Below are positions 43,091 to 52,630 of a stretch of 64,000 nt of DNA, one piece after another. The stretch is taken from positions 1 to 64,000 of the forward strand of contig JAMCQL010000072.1 in assembly GCA_023381615.1 (NCBI GenBank), read 5' to 3'. The position numbers and the translations under genes were made by a program. Every line of letters starts with the position of its first letter. Within the stretch, counting starts at the first letter, position 1. The DNA is from Bacteroidota bacterium (lineage in GTDB: Bacteria > Bacteroidota > Ignavibacteria > Kryptoniales > JAKASW01). The notes beneath the pieces are model-generated. The model saw only the letters and a program-made list of their open reading frames with translations. It did no database searches and had not been told where the DNA came from.

Positions 43091-46000
43091 TGTCGATCAT
43101 TCTCACGAAGAATTTCGAAGGAGGCGCAACTGAAAATTTCACCGCTCTGGTAAAAGAACGGGCGGTGCGCAGTTCACAAAGCGGTTCTTACGATTTTATC
43201 TATATAGTTCCGACTCGCAGGCGCGTGCGTGAATTGCAGCGCGAGTTCGTTGATGAAGTGGTATTCGGTAAGTTTCCAATTTACACGCTGGAGCTGTTCA
43301 GCCACGAAATTTTTTCGCTGCTGAAAGCCGGAAGACGGACGATCTCATCGTCCATGCAGGGAATGCTTGTGAGCGGAATAATTTCGAGCGGCGATTTCAA
43401 GTTCTTCAAGTATGCGTCGTTCCGTCCGGGTGCTCGCAGGGGAGTCGCGCCGGCAGGCACGATAAAAAAAGTCGTCGACCAGATCGATTATCTGAAAGAA
43501 AACGGGATCACGCCGCAAGACTACAAGCTAATGCTTTCGGCGTCGGAGGAATCGGAGCGGCAGAAATTAGAAGAGTTTTTGAAGATTTACTCGAGTTACG
43601 AAAACAGTCTCGGGAAAAACTTTATCGATAATGCCGGCGTGTTATCGCTGGTAAATTCGGAGCTAAAGCAGTCACAGGAGCTTATCAAGCGGCAATATCC
43701 GAATACGCTCACTTTCTTTGTCGAAGGGTTTTACAATTTCAAGAAACCCGAGCTTGAGTTTTTGAAAATCCTTTCATCGCGCAAAGAGTTCTCTTTTCTC
43801 ATTAAACTCGATTGCAGCGACACAAATGAAAATCTGTTCAAAACAATGCTTGCCACTTCCGCCGATCTTGTGGACAGAGGTTTCAAACCGCAGAAGACGG
43901 GAAACGAACCGGATTCCGACGGGAGCGCAACGCTGAAAAATCATCTCGGTTCAAATTTGTTTGCCGACAAAGAGCCCGGGACCAAAATAGACCTCAGAGA
44001 CAAGGTTTTTGTGGTGAGCGTTCGCGACAATCTCAGGGAAGCGGAATTCGTCGCGGAGAAGATCAAAGAAATAATCAAGAAGAACCCCGGCCAAGAATTG
44101 GATAAAATTTGTGTGGCTTCCTACCTCCCGCAAAATTATTCTCAAATGTTCAGAGAGGTTTTTCCAAAGTATCGAATACCGACGAACATTACCGACAGAT
44201 ACACGCTTGAGAGCAACAGTGTCGTGAACGCACTTTTGTCGTTCATAGACATCAGGATAAGCGACTATGAACGAGCGGCTCTTCTCCGCGCAATTACGAA
44301 CCGCGTTTTAACTGTCAGCAGTGACATGAATCCGAACGAAGCCGGCAGCGTTGTATATAACGCCGCGGCGATTTGCAGATTTGAAAGAGGGCTGAAGAAC
44401 TTCAGGGAAACTATAGCGGCGCGTCTCGAGCTTTACGAGAAGCTCGGCCTGTCCGAAGGTCAACGACTTGACTCGTCGAGATCCTTCGGAGAGAACACCG
44501 ATGACGATGCGGAACAGATTGCTAGGAACACTAAGACGCTGAAAGACGCACAGAGACTTTTGAACTCCATCGAGCGGAAGTTGGCGCCATTCAATCGGGA
44601 CATTTCACCGGAAGAATTCCGCGGCGCTGTCAAGTCGCTTGTTAATGATTTGAGAATCTACCAAAACATCGCCCGACTGAATGTCGAGAGGGTTTCCACC
44701 GAGATAGTTGAACGGGACGCGCGGGCACTTTCTTCATTCTTTGAAGTGCTCGATGAAGCCGTCGAAGTTGAAGTGGAAAAAGGAGGCGAGAAGCTTCCGA
44801 TTGAAACCCGGGTCGAGAACTTGAGGTCGGCGCTTTCGCTGACACGTTACAACGTCCGCCAGAAGTATGGCTACGGCGTTTATGTAACTGCGCTTGAAGA
44901 AATACGCGGGTTGGAATTCGATTATATGTTTATAGTTGGACTCAATGAAGGCGAACTGCCGGCAAAATACAATCCGGAGATTTTTCTTCCCCTGAGTACG
45001 CAAAAAGAAAACCGTGAAACACAACCGTACCTTCAAAGGCATTTGTTCTATCAAGCGGCGAGTTCGTTCGAGAAAAATCTATTCCTGATCTATCCGGTTC
45101 AGACCGACGATGTCCGTCTAACGAAGTCGTCTTTCATCGATGCCTTCACGAATATTGCGGAAGTGACTCGCATAGACAAGACGGCTGGCGAAGACGGACT
45201 GAGGAACATTTACAATATTGAGCAGCTTGTCGAGATCGAAGCCGCAGCTCCGGACTTTCACAGGAGAATTGATCCCGAGACAAACGCAGTTCAGCTCTTT
45301 CCCCCGAATTTGGAGAGATGCAAGGCGGCGGAATCTGCCAGATACAAAGGTGACAGAAACAGTGAGTTCGACGGGAAGATAACCGAAGTAGAGCTGGTTA
45401 ATTCGATCGACAAGCAGTTTGCGGATAGAGTTTTCTCCGCGGCACAAATTCAATCGCTTTCGCGCTGCGGTTTTCAATATTTTGTGCAAAGGATTCTCCG
45501 GATTGCCGAGGTCCCGGAAATTGAGACTTCACTCAGTACAATCGAGCGCGGCGCAGTTTTGCACAAAATTCTCTATAGATTTTATAATGAACTCTCAAAG
45601 ACCGGGAAGCTCGCGAACGCGAAAGACGAATTAAGAGTCTTGCTCAACATCGGACGCGAAGTTCTAGATGAACTCGGAATTCAACATGACCTTTTTGAAG
45701 TCGAAAGGGATACGATACTTGGTACGGGGAATGTACCCGGCACATTGGAATTGTTCTTGACAAAAGTGCAGACAAAACTTTCGGAATACGGCTTCACACC
45801 AGAGAAGTTCGAATTAGAGTTTGGAATGAAAAGCGGCGGCGGGAACGCGACTCTTGGCTCAGTCAAGATCGGCGATGTTGCTTTGCGGGGCAAGATAGAT
45901 CGAATTGATTCCAATTCAAACGGTCTTACGATTTTCGATTACAAGACATCAAGCCAGAACGCGACACATCAAGATGTGATCGGCAAGAAAATTTCTCCCC

Positions 46001-46413
46001 AGCTCATTCTTTATCTGGACGCATTGGACAAAATTACAAGATCGGGAAAAGCGGAAGGCTTAGTTGCCGGTGCAGCGTTCATTTCCATCAACAGGGACAT
46101 ATTGTTGAAGGCAGAGGACGGAAAGGAAGCGATTGAGTTCATCGTTAGCGATGAGGACGGAGAACTGAAGTTCAACAGGACTTATGGAAGCTTGGCAAAG
46201 ACCCGGAGCACGGACGATTATCCTAGAGCGATGAATGAGCTTTTGAAAGAAACCGATTCGTTTGTCAACAAGAAGGTTTCTGAGGCGCGATCGGGACGTT
46301 TCAATTTGACCACATTTCCCCGCGAAAAAGTCTGCAGTTATTGTTCTTACTCCGAAGCCTGCCGCATAGCACTGACGGGCGAAAGCTTTGAGACCGATGA
46401 GCCTGAGGCTTGA
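43090..46413 (+). CDS. addB: AddB-like PD-(D/E)XK nuclease
   Basis: The 1107-residue protein has a degenerate helicase-like body (IYIVPTRRRVRELQREFVDE, LEEIRGLEFDYMFIVGLNEGELP). A C-terminal nuclease domain has RGAVLHKILYRFY, FDYKTSSQNATH and PQLILYLDAL. Cysteines in LSRCGFQYF and CSYCSYSEAC can form the 4Fe-4S iron staple typical of AddB. With AddA it would process double-strand ends. It is coupled to rmuC by TAATG rather than to addA, an unusual order. Confidence 0.88.
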   Translation: MSIILTKNFEGGATENFTALVKERAVRSSQSGSYDFIYIVPTRRRVRELQREFVDEVVFGKFPIYTLELFSHEIFSLLKAGRRTISSSMQGMLVSGIISSGDFKFFKYASFRPGARRGVAPAGTIKKVVDQIDYLKENGITPQDYKLMLSASEESERQKLEEFLKIYSSYENSLGKNFIDNAGVLSLVNSELKQSQELIKRQYPNTLTFFVEGFYNFKKPELEFLKILSSRKEFSFLIKLDCSDTNENLFKTMLATSADLVDRGFKPQKTGNEPDSDGSATLKNHLGSNLFADKEPGTKIDLRDKVFVVSVRDNLREAEFVAEKIKEIIKKNPGQELDKICVASYLPQNYSQMFREVFPKYRIPTNITDRYTLESNSVVNALLSFIDIRISDYERAALLRAITNRVLTVSSDMNPNEAGSVVYNAAAICRFERGLKNFRETIAARLELYEKLGLSEGQRLDSSRSFGENTDDDAEQIARNTKTLKDAQRLLNSIERKLAPFNRDISPEEFRGAVKSLVNDLRIYQNIARLNVERVSTEIVERDARALSSFFEVLDEAVEVEVEKGGEKLPIETRVENLRSALSLTRYNVRQKYGYGVYVTALEEIRGLEFDYMFIVGLNEGELPAKYNPEIFLPLSTQKENRETQPYLQRHLFYQAASSFEKNLFLIYPVQTDDVRLTKSSFIDAFTNIAEVTRIDKTAGEDGLRNIYNIEQLVEIEAAAPDFHRRIDPETNAVQLFPPNLERCKAAESARYKGDRNSEFDGKITEVELVNSIDKQFADRVFSAAQIQSLSRCGFQYFVQRILRIAEVPEIETSLSTIERGAVLHKILYRFYNELSKTGKLANAKDELRVLLNIGREVLDELGIQHDLFEVERDTILGTGNVPGTLELFLTKVQTKLSEYGFTPEKFELEFGMKSGGGNATLGSVKIGDVALRGKIDRIDSNSNGLTIFDYKTSSQNATHQDVIGKKISPQLILYLDALDKITRSGKAEGLVAGAAFISINRDILLKAEDGKEAIEFIVSDEDGELKFNRTYGSLAKTRSTDDYPRAMNELLKETDSFVNKKVSEARSGRFNLTTFPREKVCSYCSYSEACRIALTGESFETDEPEA

Positions 46414-46427
46414 GCCTAAGGCTCATC
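46396..46427. terminator. Hairpin at the addB stop, between convergent genes
   Basis: GATGAGCCT and AGGCTCATC form a 9-bp stem, with an inner AGGCT/AGCCT pair, around the addB stop codon. It may end transcription from both sides. There is no T tract, so confidence is limited. Confidence 0.35.
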
Positions 46428-46444
46428 CGCCTCTGGAGGAGAAG

Positions 46445-47281
46445 TCAGCTTAGTTTTACAGCGACTATCTCGTTTGAGTTGCGGACGTAGATCAGTTGTT
46501 CGTTTACCGCGAAGTAAAAATCTTGCAGAGCGGAGTAGACTTTCTTATCCGCAACGTCCTCGAAGAGAATTTTCCCTTCACCATCGATGATCTTGAGATG
46601 CGAATCGTAAACCTGAACGCCCTTTTCGTCAGTTCCGGCATTCAGATGATAGCCAACAATCTCTTTTCCGGACGGCGATTTTATTACCGTCGGTGTCTTT
46701 GCATCGGGGGGAATTAATCTTTTCAAAACAGCAGCACTTGCCGAGTCGGGAGTTTCTTCTAACTCTTCAAAAAGACTCGGAAGGATGAAGTCATCTTCAG
46801 GCAACGAGAATGATAATTCTTGTGCCCGCGTGTCGTCGGCAGAGAAAACCTCCCGTTCCTCCCCGGTTCTGTAATTTAATCCAACAATGTCTTCCGACTG
46901 CAATGTCCTGCGCAGCCCGTAGACAACATCGTCAATGATATTTAAGTAGGACAGCTCGTGATTTTGCCAGAGCGGCTTGCCGGTAAATAGATCGACTGCA
47001 AAGATTTTTCCCGGTGTTGGCATGTCCGGTTTCACGAACTGCTGAAGGAGGAGCACATCGTTGTATATCTTGTTTACCGTCACCCACCATTTCTCTTCGA
47101 GCTGGAAATTTTGCCAGAGAGAAGAGCCGGTTTCAATGTCTAAGCCGGCAAATTCAGTAATCTTGTTGTCGGTGTCGCGGAGTTCTACTGCGAGAACTCC
47201 GCTTCCCGGAAGTAACCGCCAGACTTTTTTATCGCTTCGAAATGTCCATGTGGGTGAAAGACGTTTCCTGAATAGCTGCAT
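46445..47281 (-). CDS. DUF4905-like protein (PQQ-type beta-propeller features)
   Basis: The 278-residue protein has no signal peptide. It contains repeating strand motifs with a Trp (GLDIETGSSLWQNF, AVDLFTGKPLWQNH, GLNYRTGEEREVF) and VWRLLPGSGVLAVELRD. This resembles DUF4905, known mainly from Bacteroidota, and beta-propeller PQQ-like repeats. The function is unknown. It follows the T9SS gene by 25 nt on the same strand. Confidence 0.65.
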   Translation of the reverse strand: MQLFRKRLSPTWTFRSDKKVWRLLPGSGVLAVELRDTDNKITEFAGLDIETGSSLWQNFQLEEKWWVTVNKIYNDVLLLQQFVKPDMPTPGKIFAVDLFTGKPLWQNHELSYLNIIDDVVYGLRRTLQSEDIVGLNYRTGEEREVFSADDTRAQELSFSLPEDDFILPSLFEELEETPDSASAAVLKRLIPPDAKTPTVIKSPSGKEIVGYHLNAGTDEKGVQVYDSHLKIIDGEGKILFEDVADKKVYSALQDFYFAVNEQLIYVRNSNEIVAVKLS

Positions 47282-47306
47282 TTATTTACTATTAGGACAA
47301 ATGTCG

Positions 47307-49766
47307 TTATTTCATCAGCACCATCTTCTTCACGGAAGAATAATTCCCCGCAGTAATTCGATAGAAATAGACTCCACTCGGCAAGCTGCCGGCATTGAAT
47401 GCTACGGAATGATATCCGGCATTCTGTTGCCCATTAACCAATGTTGCCATCTCTCTGCCAAGTACATCGTACACTTTCAACGTAACGTAGCTATTAGCTG
47501 AAAGCTGATAGCTGATAGCTGTTGACGGATTGAACGGGTTTGGATAATTCTGATTCACAGCAAAAGTTGTGGGTGTGTTATTTGCGGGCGAAGCAATTCC
47601 TGTCGTCAGATCGATTTGCCAGGCTCCTCTGCCATGCGTTCCAACTCTGAGAGTGTGCGATGAGTATTGAATAGCAATGTCATCGACAACTGAATTCGGC
47701 AAGCCGCTGCCAAATTGCGACCAAGTCGCGCCGTTATCGGTTGATGCGTAAACGCCCGCATAAGTGCCGGCGTAAATGTTTGCGTTCAGTGAATCGATAC
47801 AAATAATCTTTGTCGGAACATCAGCGAAGCCGTTCCCGGTAGAATCGAGAGGCGTCCAAGTGTTTCCATAATTGGTTGTTCTGAGTACGTGGGAATGACT
47901 CGGAAGACCACTTAAGATTGCCGCATAAGCGACGCCTTTTTGCGTAGGATCCGCAGTGATGCGCGCAAAGTTAGCGCCCGCAGGGAGGTTGCCCGAAATA
48001 TCGTTCCAAGTACCGCCGCTATCTGTGCTTATAAAAAGAAACGCCGTGCTAGCACCTCTATAACCGCTAAGGCCCGCGTATATCACACTGTCCTGGACAG
48101 GCGAGATTGACATAGTTGTAACAAGCCGGGTTGAGGATTCCAAAACTTGACTTACCGGAGTCCAATTGCTTCCAGCGTCAGTTGACTTGTAGATTCTGTT
48201 TGTTCCAGTGTAGAGGATGTTGTCATTTTGCGGGTCCATGACATACGGCGTTAACCAGTAACCGTCCTCGGTTATTCCTGTCGTGATTTGAGTGAACGTC
48301 GCTCCTCCGTTTGTCGATTTTTGGAGACTGCCGTTCACGTATTCCGTATAAATGATATTTGAATTTTTCGGATCAATTAAAACATATCCACCATCCCCGC
48401 CATATATTTCGTTCCACACCAGAGACGGTTGGGTGTTCTTTTGAGTTCCGTTGTCCTGCGTGCCGCCGACCGAGATCGCTGAATTATTTTGGTCCGCATC
48501 GATGGAATAAAATTGTATTGTCTGGAGATTTGTGTTGCAGTCTGTGAATGAGCTTCCGCCGTTCCCCGTTTTCCATACGCCGCCGTCGTTGCCGATGTAA
48601 AAAGCAGAACCATTTCCATTTGCGAAAGCAATCGCGTGCTGGTCGACGTGCACGGTTCCGCCAGTGTAGCCTTTCGTCAGGTTTGTCCATGTTTGTCCGG
48701 CGTTGGTCGACTTCCAGAAATCTATTCCGCCCACGTAGACCGTGTTGGAATTAGTTGGGTCGACAGCGATGACGTTGTTGTACCAGCCCTGCCCACCGCC
48801 GAAATCTGTTTTCGATGAGACAGATGGAAGAACCGTCCAGTGAGCGCCGGCGTCCGTTGTTGTATAAACGCGGTTGGTGTCGGATGAGCTGTTGTTTGGA
48901 TTGGTCCCGTTTATTGCGGCATAAAGAACCTGTGGATTGCTTGGCGAGATTGCCAGCGAGACTCTGCTTATCTGAGTTGAAGGCGGAAGTCCGTTTTGAA
49001 GATAACTCCACGTTGCGCCGCCGTCTGTTGACGTATGGATTCCGTAAGAAGTGCTGTCATATGCAAATGACGATCCGTAAGCAGCATAAACCGTGTCTGC
49101 GTTTGTCGGATCGACGACGATGTCATCAACTGCGCCGCCGCAAAGATTAAGTTCGGTCCATGTTGCTCCGTAGTCTGTTGACCTGTAAACATCCCAGAAA
49201 CCTGCGGCGTAGACAACATTGCTGCTGGATGGTGCAACGACAATCTTGCTCGTGTAGTAAAGTCCGCCGCCACTTGGCAGGGTCATTGGTGACCACGATG
49301 CTCCGCCATCGGTTGACTTAAAAATTCCGGCGCCGGGGTAACCGTCAATGTTGAAGTTCAATTCTCCTGTGCCGTAATAAACCGTGCTTGGATTGTTCGG
49401 ATCCAACGCGACAGCTCCGGACGAGAGTCTCGGGAAATTGTCCGTCAAAGGAGTCCATGTCGTTCCGCCGTCCATCGATTTCCAAAGTCCGCCATCCGCG
49501 GCGGCGGCGTAGACAACGCTTGAATTTGTCGGATCGACTGCGAGTGAAGTGACTCTTCCCGACACATTTCCATAATAGGTGCTTTGCGAGGGCGCGGGCC
49601 CGAAAGCTACCCACGATGATGATTGGGTTTTGAAAAGTCTTCCGGCGGGGACATATGGTGAAGATTTGAGTTCCCAGAGATATGGTTTCTTCAGTCTGAT
49701 CGCGCCGCGATCCTGGGCTTGTGCAAATCCGACGATTACAGCTAAGAGCAGTATAATGCTTTTCAT
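47307..49766 (-). CDS. T9SS-exported BNR/sortilin-like repeat protein
   Basis: The 819-residue protein has a signal peptide (MKSIILLLAVIVGFAQAQ). Many copies of the BNR-type repeat follow, a STDGGATWSYLQNG-like word with VVDPTNADTVYAA between, consistent with 7- to 10-bladed propellers. It ends in a T9SS type A sorting domain (NQNYPNPFNPSTAISYQL, LPSGVYFYRI, KKMVLMK). It should be secreted and fixed to the outer surface. An AGCTGATAGC-type mini-repeat lies inside the sorting domain's coding sequence. The following small secreted gene overlaps it by 4 nt. Confidence 0.9.
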   Translation of the reverse strand: MKSIILLLAVIVGFAQAQDRGAIRLKKPYLWELKSSPYVPAGRLFKTQSSSWVAFGPAPSQSTYYGNVSGRVTSLAVDPTNSSVVYAAAADGGLWKSMDGGTTWTPLTDNFPRLSSGAVALDPNNPSTVYYGTGELNFNIDGYPGAGIFKSTDGGASWSPMTLPSGGGLYYTSKIVVAPSSSNVVYAAGFWDVYRSTDYGATWTELNLCGGAVDDIVVDPTNADTVYAAYGSSFAYDSTSYGIHTSTDGGATWSYLQNGLPPSTQISRVSLAISPSNPQVLYAAINGTNPNNSSSDTNRVYTTTDAGAHWTVLPSVSSKTDFGGGQGWYNNVIAVDPTNSNTVYVGGIDFWKSTNAGQTWTNLTKGYTGGTVHVDQHAIAFANGNGSAFYIGNDGGVWKTGNGGSSFTDCNTNLQTIQFYSIDADQNNSAISVGGTQDNGTQKNTQPSLVWNEIYGGDGGYVLIDPKNSNIIYTEYVNGSLQKSTNGGATFTQITTGITEDGYWLTPYVMDPQNDNILYTGTNRIYKSTDAGSNWTPVSQVLESSTRLVTTMSISPVQDSVIYAGLSGYRGASTAFLFISTDSGGTWNDISGNLPAGANFARITADPTQKGVAYAAILSGLPSHSHVLRTTNYGNTWTPLDSTGNGFADVPTKIICIDSLNANIYAGTYAGVYASTDNGATWSQFGSGLPNSVVDDIAIQYSSHTLRVGTHGRGAWQIDLTTGIASPANNTPTTFAVNQNYPNPFNPSTAISYQLSANSYVTLKVYDVLGREMATLVNGQQNAGYHSVAFNAGSLPSGVYFYRITAGNYSSVKKMVLMK
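47488..47520. repeat. AGCTGATAGC mini-repeat inside a coding region
   Basis: AGCTATTAGCTGAAAGCTG is followed by further ATAGCTG units in the part of the T9SS gene coding for ISYQLSANSYV. Similar words occur in the noncoding stretch 5236-5255. The reading frame is preserved. Confidence 0.55.
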
Positions 49767-50161
49767 CTGTTGACTCCTTGTGGTTTATTTATTCTTTTAT
49801 TCCCTTCGACATTCACCGTGAAAATTTTTTTGTGAATTTTGCCCCAGTATGAAGTCAGGTAAAGCGTGTGCCGCATTGATCCGACAGTCAGACCCGTTTC
49901 CCATGTGAGCCCGTACCATCTTCCTTTCAATTTCAGGTCTTTTGTCAGCGTGTATTCTGGCAAGCACATCTGGACCTCTGTCGAATCCACAGAAGCGCTG
50001 CGGAGTTCGTAAGGAGAATTCACGAGCAGCTTAATTACAGCATGACCAACATTAGGCATTTGTATAATGCTGAGCTGCGTCAGAGCTTTTCCATTATAAT
50101 AGAATATTTGCGGCTCCCTTGGCAATACTAAGAGAACAAGCAAAGCAAAAATAAAATTCAT
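49763..50161 (-). CDS. Small exported protein, unknown
   Basis: The 132-residue protein starts MNFIFALLVLLVLPREP, a likely signal peptide, after GGAGGAGAAAA. The mature part has beta-rich segments (QLSIIQMPNVGHAVIKLLV, YGLTWETGLTVGSMRHTLYL) and no recognised family. It overlaps the T9SS gene by 4 nt and is upstream of it in one transcript. A role with the secreted repeat protein is possible. Confidence 0.65.
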   Translation of the reverse strand: MNFIFALLVLLVLPREPQIFYYNGKALTQLSIIQMPNVGHAVIKLLVNSPYELRSASVDSTEVQMCLPEYTLTKDLKLKGRWYGLTWETGLTVGSMRHTLYLTSYWGKIHKKIFTVNVEGNKRINKPQGVNR

Positions 50162-50393
50162 TTTTTCTCCTCCGGAGATTGACTTATTATAATTATTTGC
50201 GGCAAAAAAGCAAATACATTTCATCACCCTTATATTCCCGGAGATCGAAACACCAGCGGGTCTCTGGCAGGAACCAGTTTCTGGGGACAATTTGTGGTTA
50301 GAAAAAGGACTTGCATTTTCAGAAGAGTTGGTATTACTTACTCGGCACGAAATCGGTAAAAGGCGTTAATTTTGTTGAAATGGAAGGGTTCTG

Positions 50394-51386
50394 ATGACCA
50401 AGGTTGAACTTGAGGAAACACTTGAAAAGCTAAAATATCTTGATGTTCCTATCTGTGAATTGTCTACAAAGATCAACGGCACATTTCTAAGACTTATAAA
50501 GCAAGTTGAAGCGGAAGCATCCAGAAAAGAAATAAGATTCCGTCCCGAGTATTATTTGGGAACCGGATGGGGATGCGTCAACAAAAGCATTTCGATCGAG
50601 ATCCCGTTCTGGTTTCAGAACGAAACTTTGATAGGAATCGAAGACGAGATGGCTTATGACGGCGTCGAGAATGAAAGTGAAATCAAGATGGGGCTGCGGC
50701 ACGAATTCGGCCACGCAATAAATTATGCATATAAATTGTATCTCGATCCGGAATGGAAAAGCATCTTCGGGAATTTCAATAAAAAGTACAGAGACAACTA
50801 TCGCTTCAATCCATGGAGCAAGCGTCACGTAAAACATCTTCCGGATTATTATGCGCAGAAACATCCTGACGAGGACTGGGCTGAGACATTTGCGGTGTGG
50901 CTGACGTCTGGGAGCAACTGGCGCCGTGTTTACGCAAAGACACCCGCTTTGAAAAAGCTTCTTTATGTAGATAAAAAGATGGGCGAGATTGCAGGTGAGG
51001 AGCCGTTGAATACCAGAGTCAAGCGTGATGTGCCTATAGAAAAAGTCAAAATGACCATCAGGGAATTTTACGGCGCCGATTACGAAGACGTCGGTCCGTC
51101 CGAGCAATTGCTGGAAGACGTGGACGCGATGAAGCGAATTTTCCCGAACGGTTTTCACAGCAAAAGGAACTTGCGTGACGCGTGGAAATTGGTGCACAAA
51201 TATTCTCCTCTGATCATATCAAAGCTTTCGGAAGAGTTGAACGTTCCGCACCACTCCGCGGGGAGAGTCCTCCGCGTCCTCGAAAGCATCTGCAAGACGT
51301 ATGATCTGAAGACTCGTCAGGGAGACGAAGACGAGAAGATAATTGCGATGTCAGTTTACCTCTCGAAGAAATTCAGTCAGGATTAA
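50394..51386 (+). CDS. Putative zinc-binding metallopeptidase
   Basis: The 330-residue protein has HEFGHAINYAYKLY near residue 103 and a downstream acidic helix DWAETFAVWLTSG that probably provides the third zinc ligand. The C-terminal part (VPHHSAGRVLRVLESICKTY) looks like a helix-turn-helix. It lacks a signal peptide, so it is cytoplasmic. The family matches uncharacterised putative metallopeptidases. It lies 5 nt upstream of the YggS gene. Confidence 0.75.
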   Translation: MTKVELEETLEKLKYLDVPICELSTKINGTFLRLIKQVEAEASRKEIRFRPEYYLGTGWGCVNKSISIEIPFWFQNETLIGIEDEMAYDGVENESEIKMGLRHEFGHAINYAYKLYLDPEWKSIFGNFNKKYRDNYRFNPWSKRHVKHLPDYYAQKHPDEDWAETFAVWLTSGSNWRRVYAKTPALKKLLYVDKKMGEIAGEEPLNTRVKRDVPIEKVKMTIREFYGADYEDVGPSEQLLEDVDAMKRIFPNGFHSKRNLRDAWKLVHKYSPLIISKLSEELNVPHHSAGRVLRVLESICKTYDLKTRQGDEDEKIIAMSVYLSKKFSQD

Positions 51387-51391
51387 GTCAG

Positions 51392-52099
51392 GTGGGAATT
51401 GCGGAAAATGCTGCGGAGATAAACCGGAGAGTTTCGCAAGCACTATTAAGATCGAGCGACCCGTCGCGTGAAGTGAAACTGATCGCCGTATCAAAAACTT
51501 TCCCCGCCGAAAGAGTTCTGGATGCGATTGACGCCGGACTTTTTAGGTTCGGGGAGAATCGCGTGCAGGAGCTTGTCTCCAAATCGGAAGCGCTGAAGAA
51601 AAAGAAAATCGAGTGGCATTTCATCGGCCACCTGCAGACGAACAAAGTAAAAAAACTTCTCGACGTTCCTACTAAATACATTCACTCGATTGACCGGATG
51701 GAAGCTGCAATTGAATTGGAACGACAGTTACAGAAGCGCGGGGAGTCGAGAGATGTGCTGGTCGAAGTGAATATGTCGGGCGAATCGAGCAAGAGCGGAG
51801 TTGAGCCTGACAAAGCGATAGAGCTAATTCGCGCGCTCACGAAAATTGAGACGATAAAAGTCAAAGGTTTGATGACGATAGGTGCGCTGACGGAAGATAG
51901 GAAAGCGGTGAGAGACTGTTTCGTAAAACTCCGCGAGATTTTCTTGCGGGTTCGGGAAGAAGCAATTGACAAAGTTGAGATGGCCGAACTTTCGATGGGA
52001 ATGTCTGGCGATTTCGAGATTGCAATTGAAGAAGGGGCGACGATGATTAGGATAGGCACTGCAATTTTCGGAGAGAGAACGAAAGCTGCCCAAAACTAA
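51392..52099 (+). CDS. yggS: YggS-type PLP homeostasis protein
   Basis: The 235-residue protein has the family motifs LIAVSKTFPAERVLDAIDAG (PLP lysine), RFGENRVQEL, WHFIGHLQTNK and ELSMGMSGDFEIAIEEGAT. YggS proteins hold and distribute pyridoxal 5'-phosphate. The start is a GTG directly after the metallopeptidase stop, so the pair is coupled. Confidence 0.95.
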   Translation: MGIAENAAEINRRVSQALLRSSDPSREVKLIAVSKTFPAERVLDAIDAGLFRFGENRVQELVSKSEALKKKKIEWHFIGHLQTNKVKKLLDVPTKYIHSIDRMEAAIELERQLQKRGESRDVLVEVNMSGESSKSGVEPDKAIELIRALTKIETIKVKGLMTIGALTEDRKAVRDCFVKLREIFLRVREEAIDKVEMAELSMGMSGDFEIAIEEGATMIRIGTAIFGERTKAAQN

Positions 52100-52261
52100 A
52101 GTTGGGTTTTGGATTTGAGTCAGTAAAACAACAAGAAAAACACAAAAAAGTAGAATCCGATTCTGAATAGGATTCTACAATAAGCTCCACCTTGTTTCTT
52201 TTCACCTGCGGTTCTAAATTTTCGGGCACACCAACCTTGGAGCGATGATGGAATTTCCGAA

Positions 52262-52320
52262 GGTCGACCTACGGTCTCGTAGAGATGACTCCCGACGGGT
52301 CGGCCTACGGCCTCGCAGAG
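52262..52320. repeat. Imperfect direct repeat (two 23-base copies)
   Basis: The copies at 52262-52284 and 52298-52320 share 20 of 23 bases (GGTCG-CCTACGG-CTCG-AGAG). They stand 36 nt apart in the intergenic sequence upstream of the enoyl-CoA hydratase relic. Confidence 0.7.
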
Positions 52321-52350
52321 GGTCATCGACGACTCGTCGAGATCCTGTGG

Positions 52351-52611
52351 ACAAAAATATCATTCTTGCCAAAGAAGATTTCCGCCATAGGCGGACAATA
52401 ATTCAACTCAATCGTCCGGATGTAATGAACGCCTTGAATCGCCAGTTGATGAGTGAGCTTTCTGTGTGTATCGAAGAGTTTCGAGCTTTCTTTGAAAGAA
52501 GGGTTGGAATTCGAGAGGAAGAATTTCTACATGCTGTTTTCAACCGAGGACCAAAAGGAAGGAATGCGAGCGTTTGTTGAAAAACGCAGGCCGCAGTGGA
52601 AAGGTAAATAA
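52351..52611 (+). pseudogene. Enoyl-CoA hydratase pseudogene with internal deletion
   Basis: The N-terminal part reads DKNIILAKEDFRHRRTIIQL then NRPDVMNALNRQLMSELSV in one frame. The C-terminal part reads GLEFERKNFYMLFSTEDQKE, then GMRAFVEKRRPQWKGK and a TAA in another. The two are joined near 52485, so about 180 codons, including the oxyanion-hole and catalytic segments, are missing. A small TCCGCC/GGCGGA insertion sits in the N-terminal part. It is a separate family member from the intact gene at 53397. Confidence 0.8.
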
Positions 52612-52630
52612 TTTTTCCGGTGAAAAAGAG

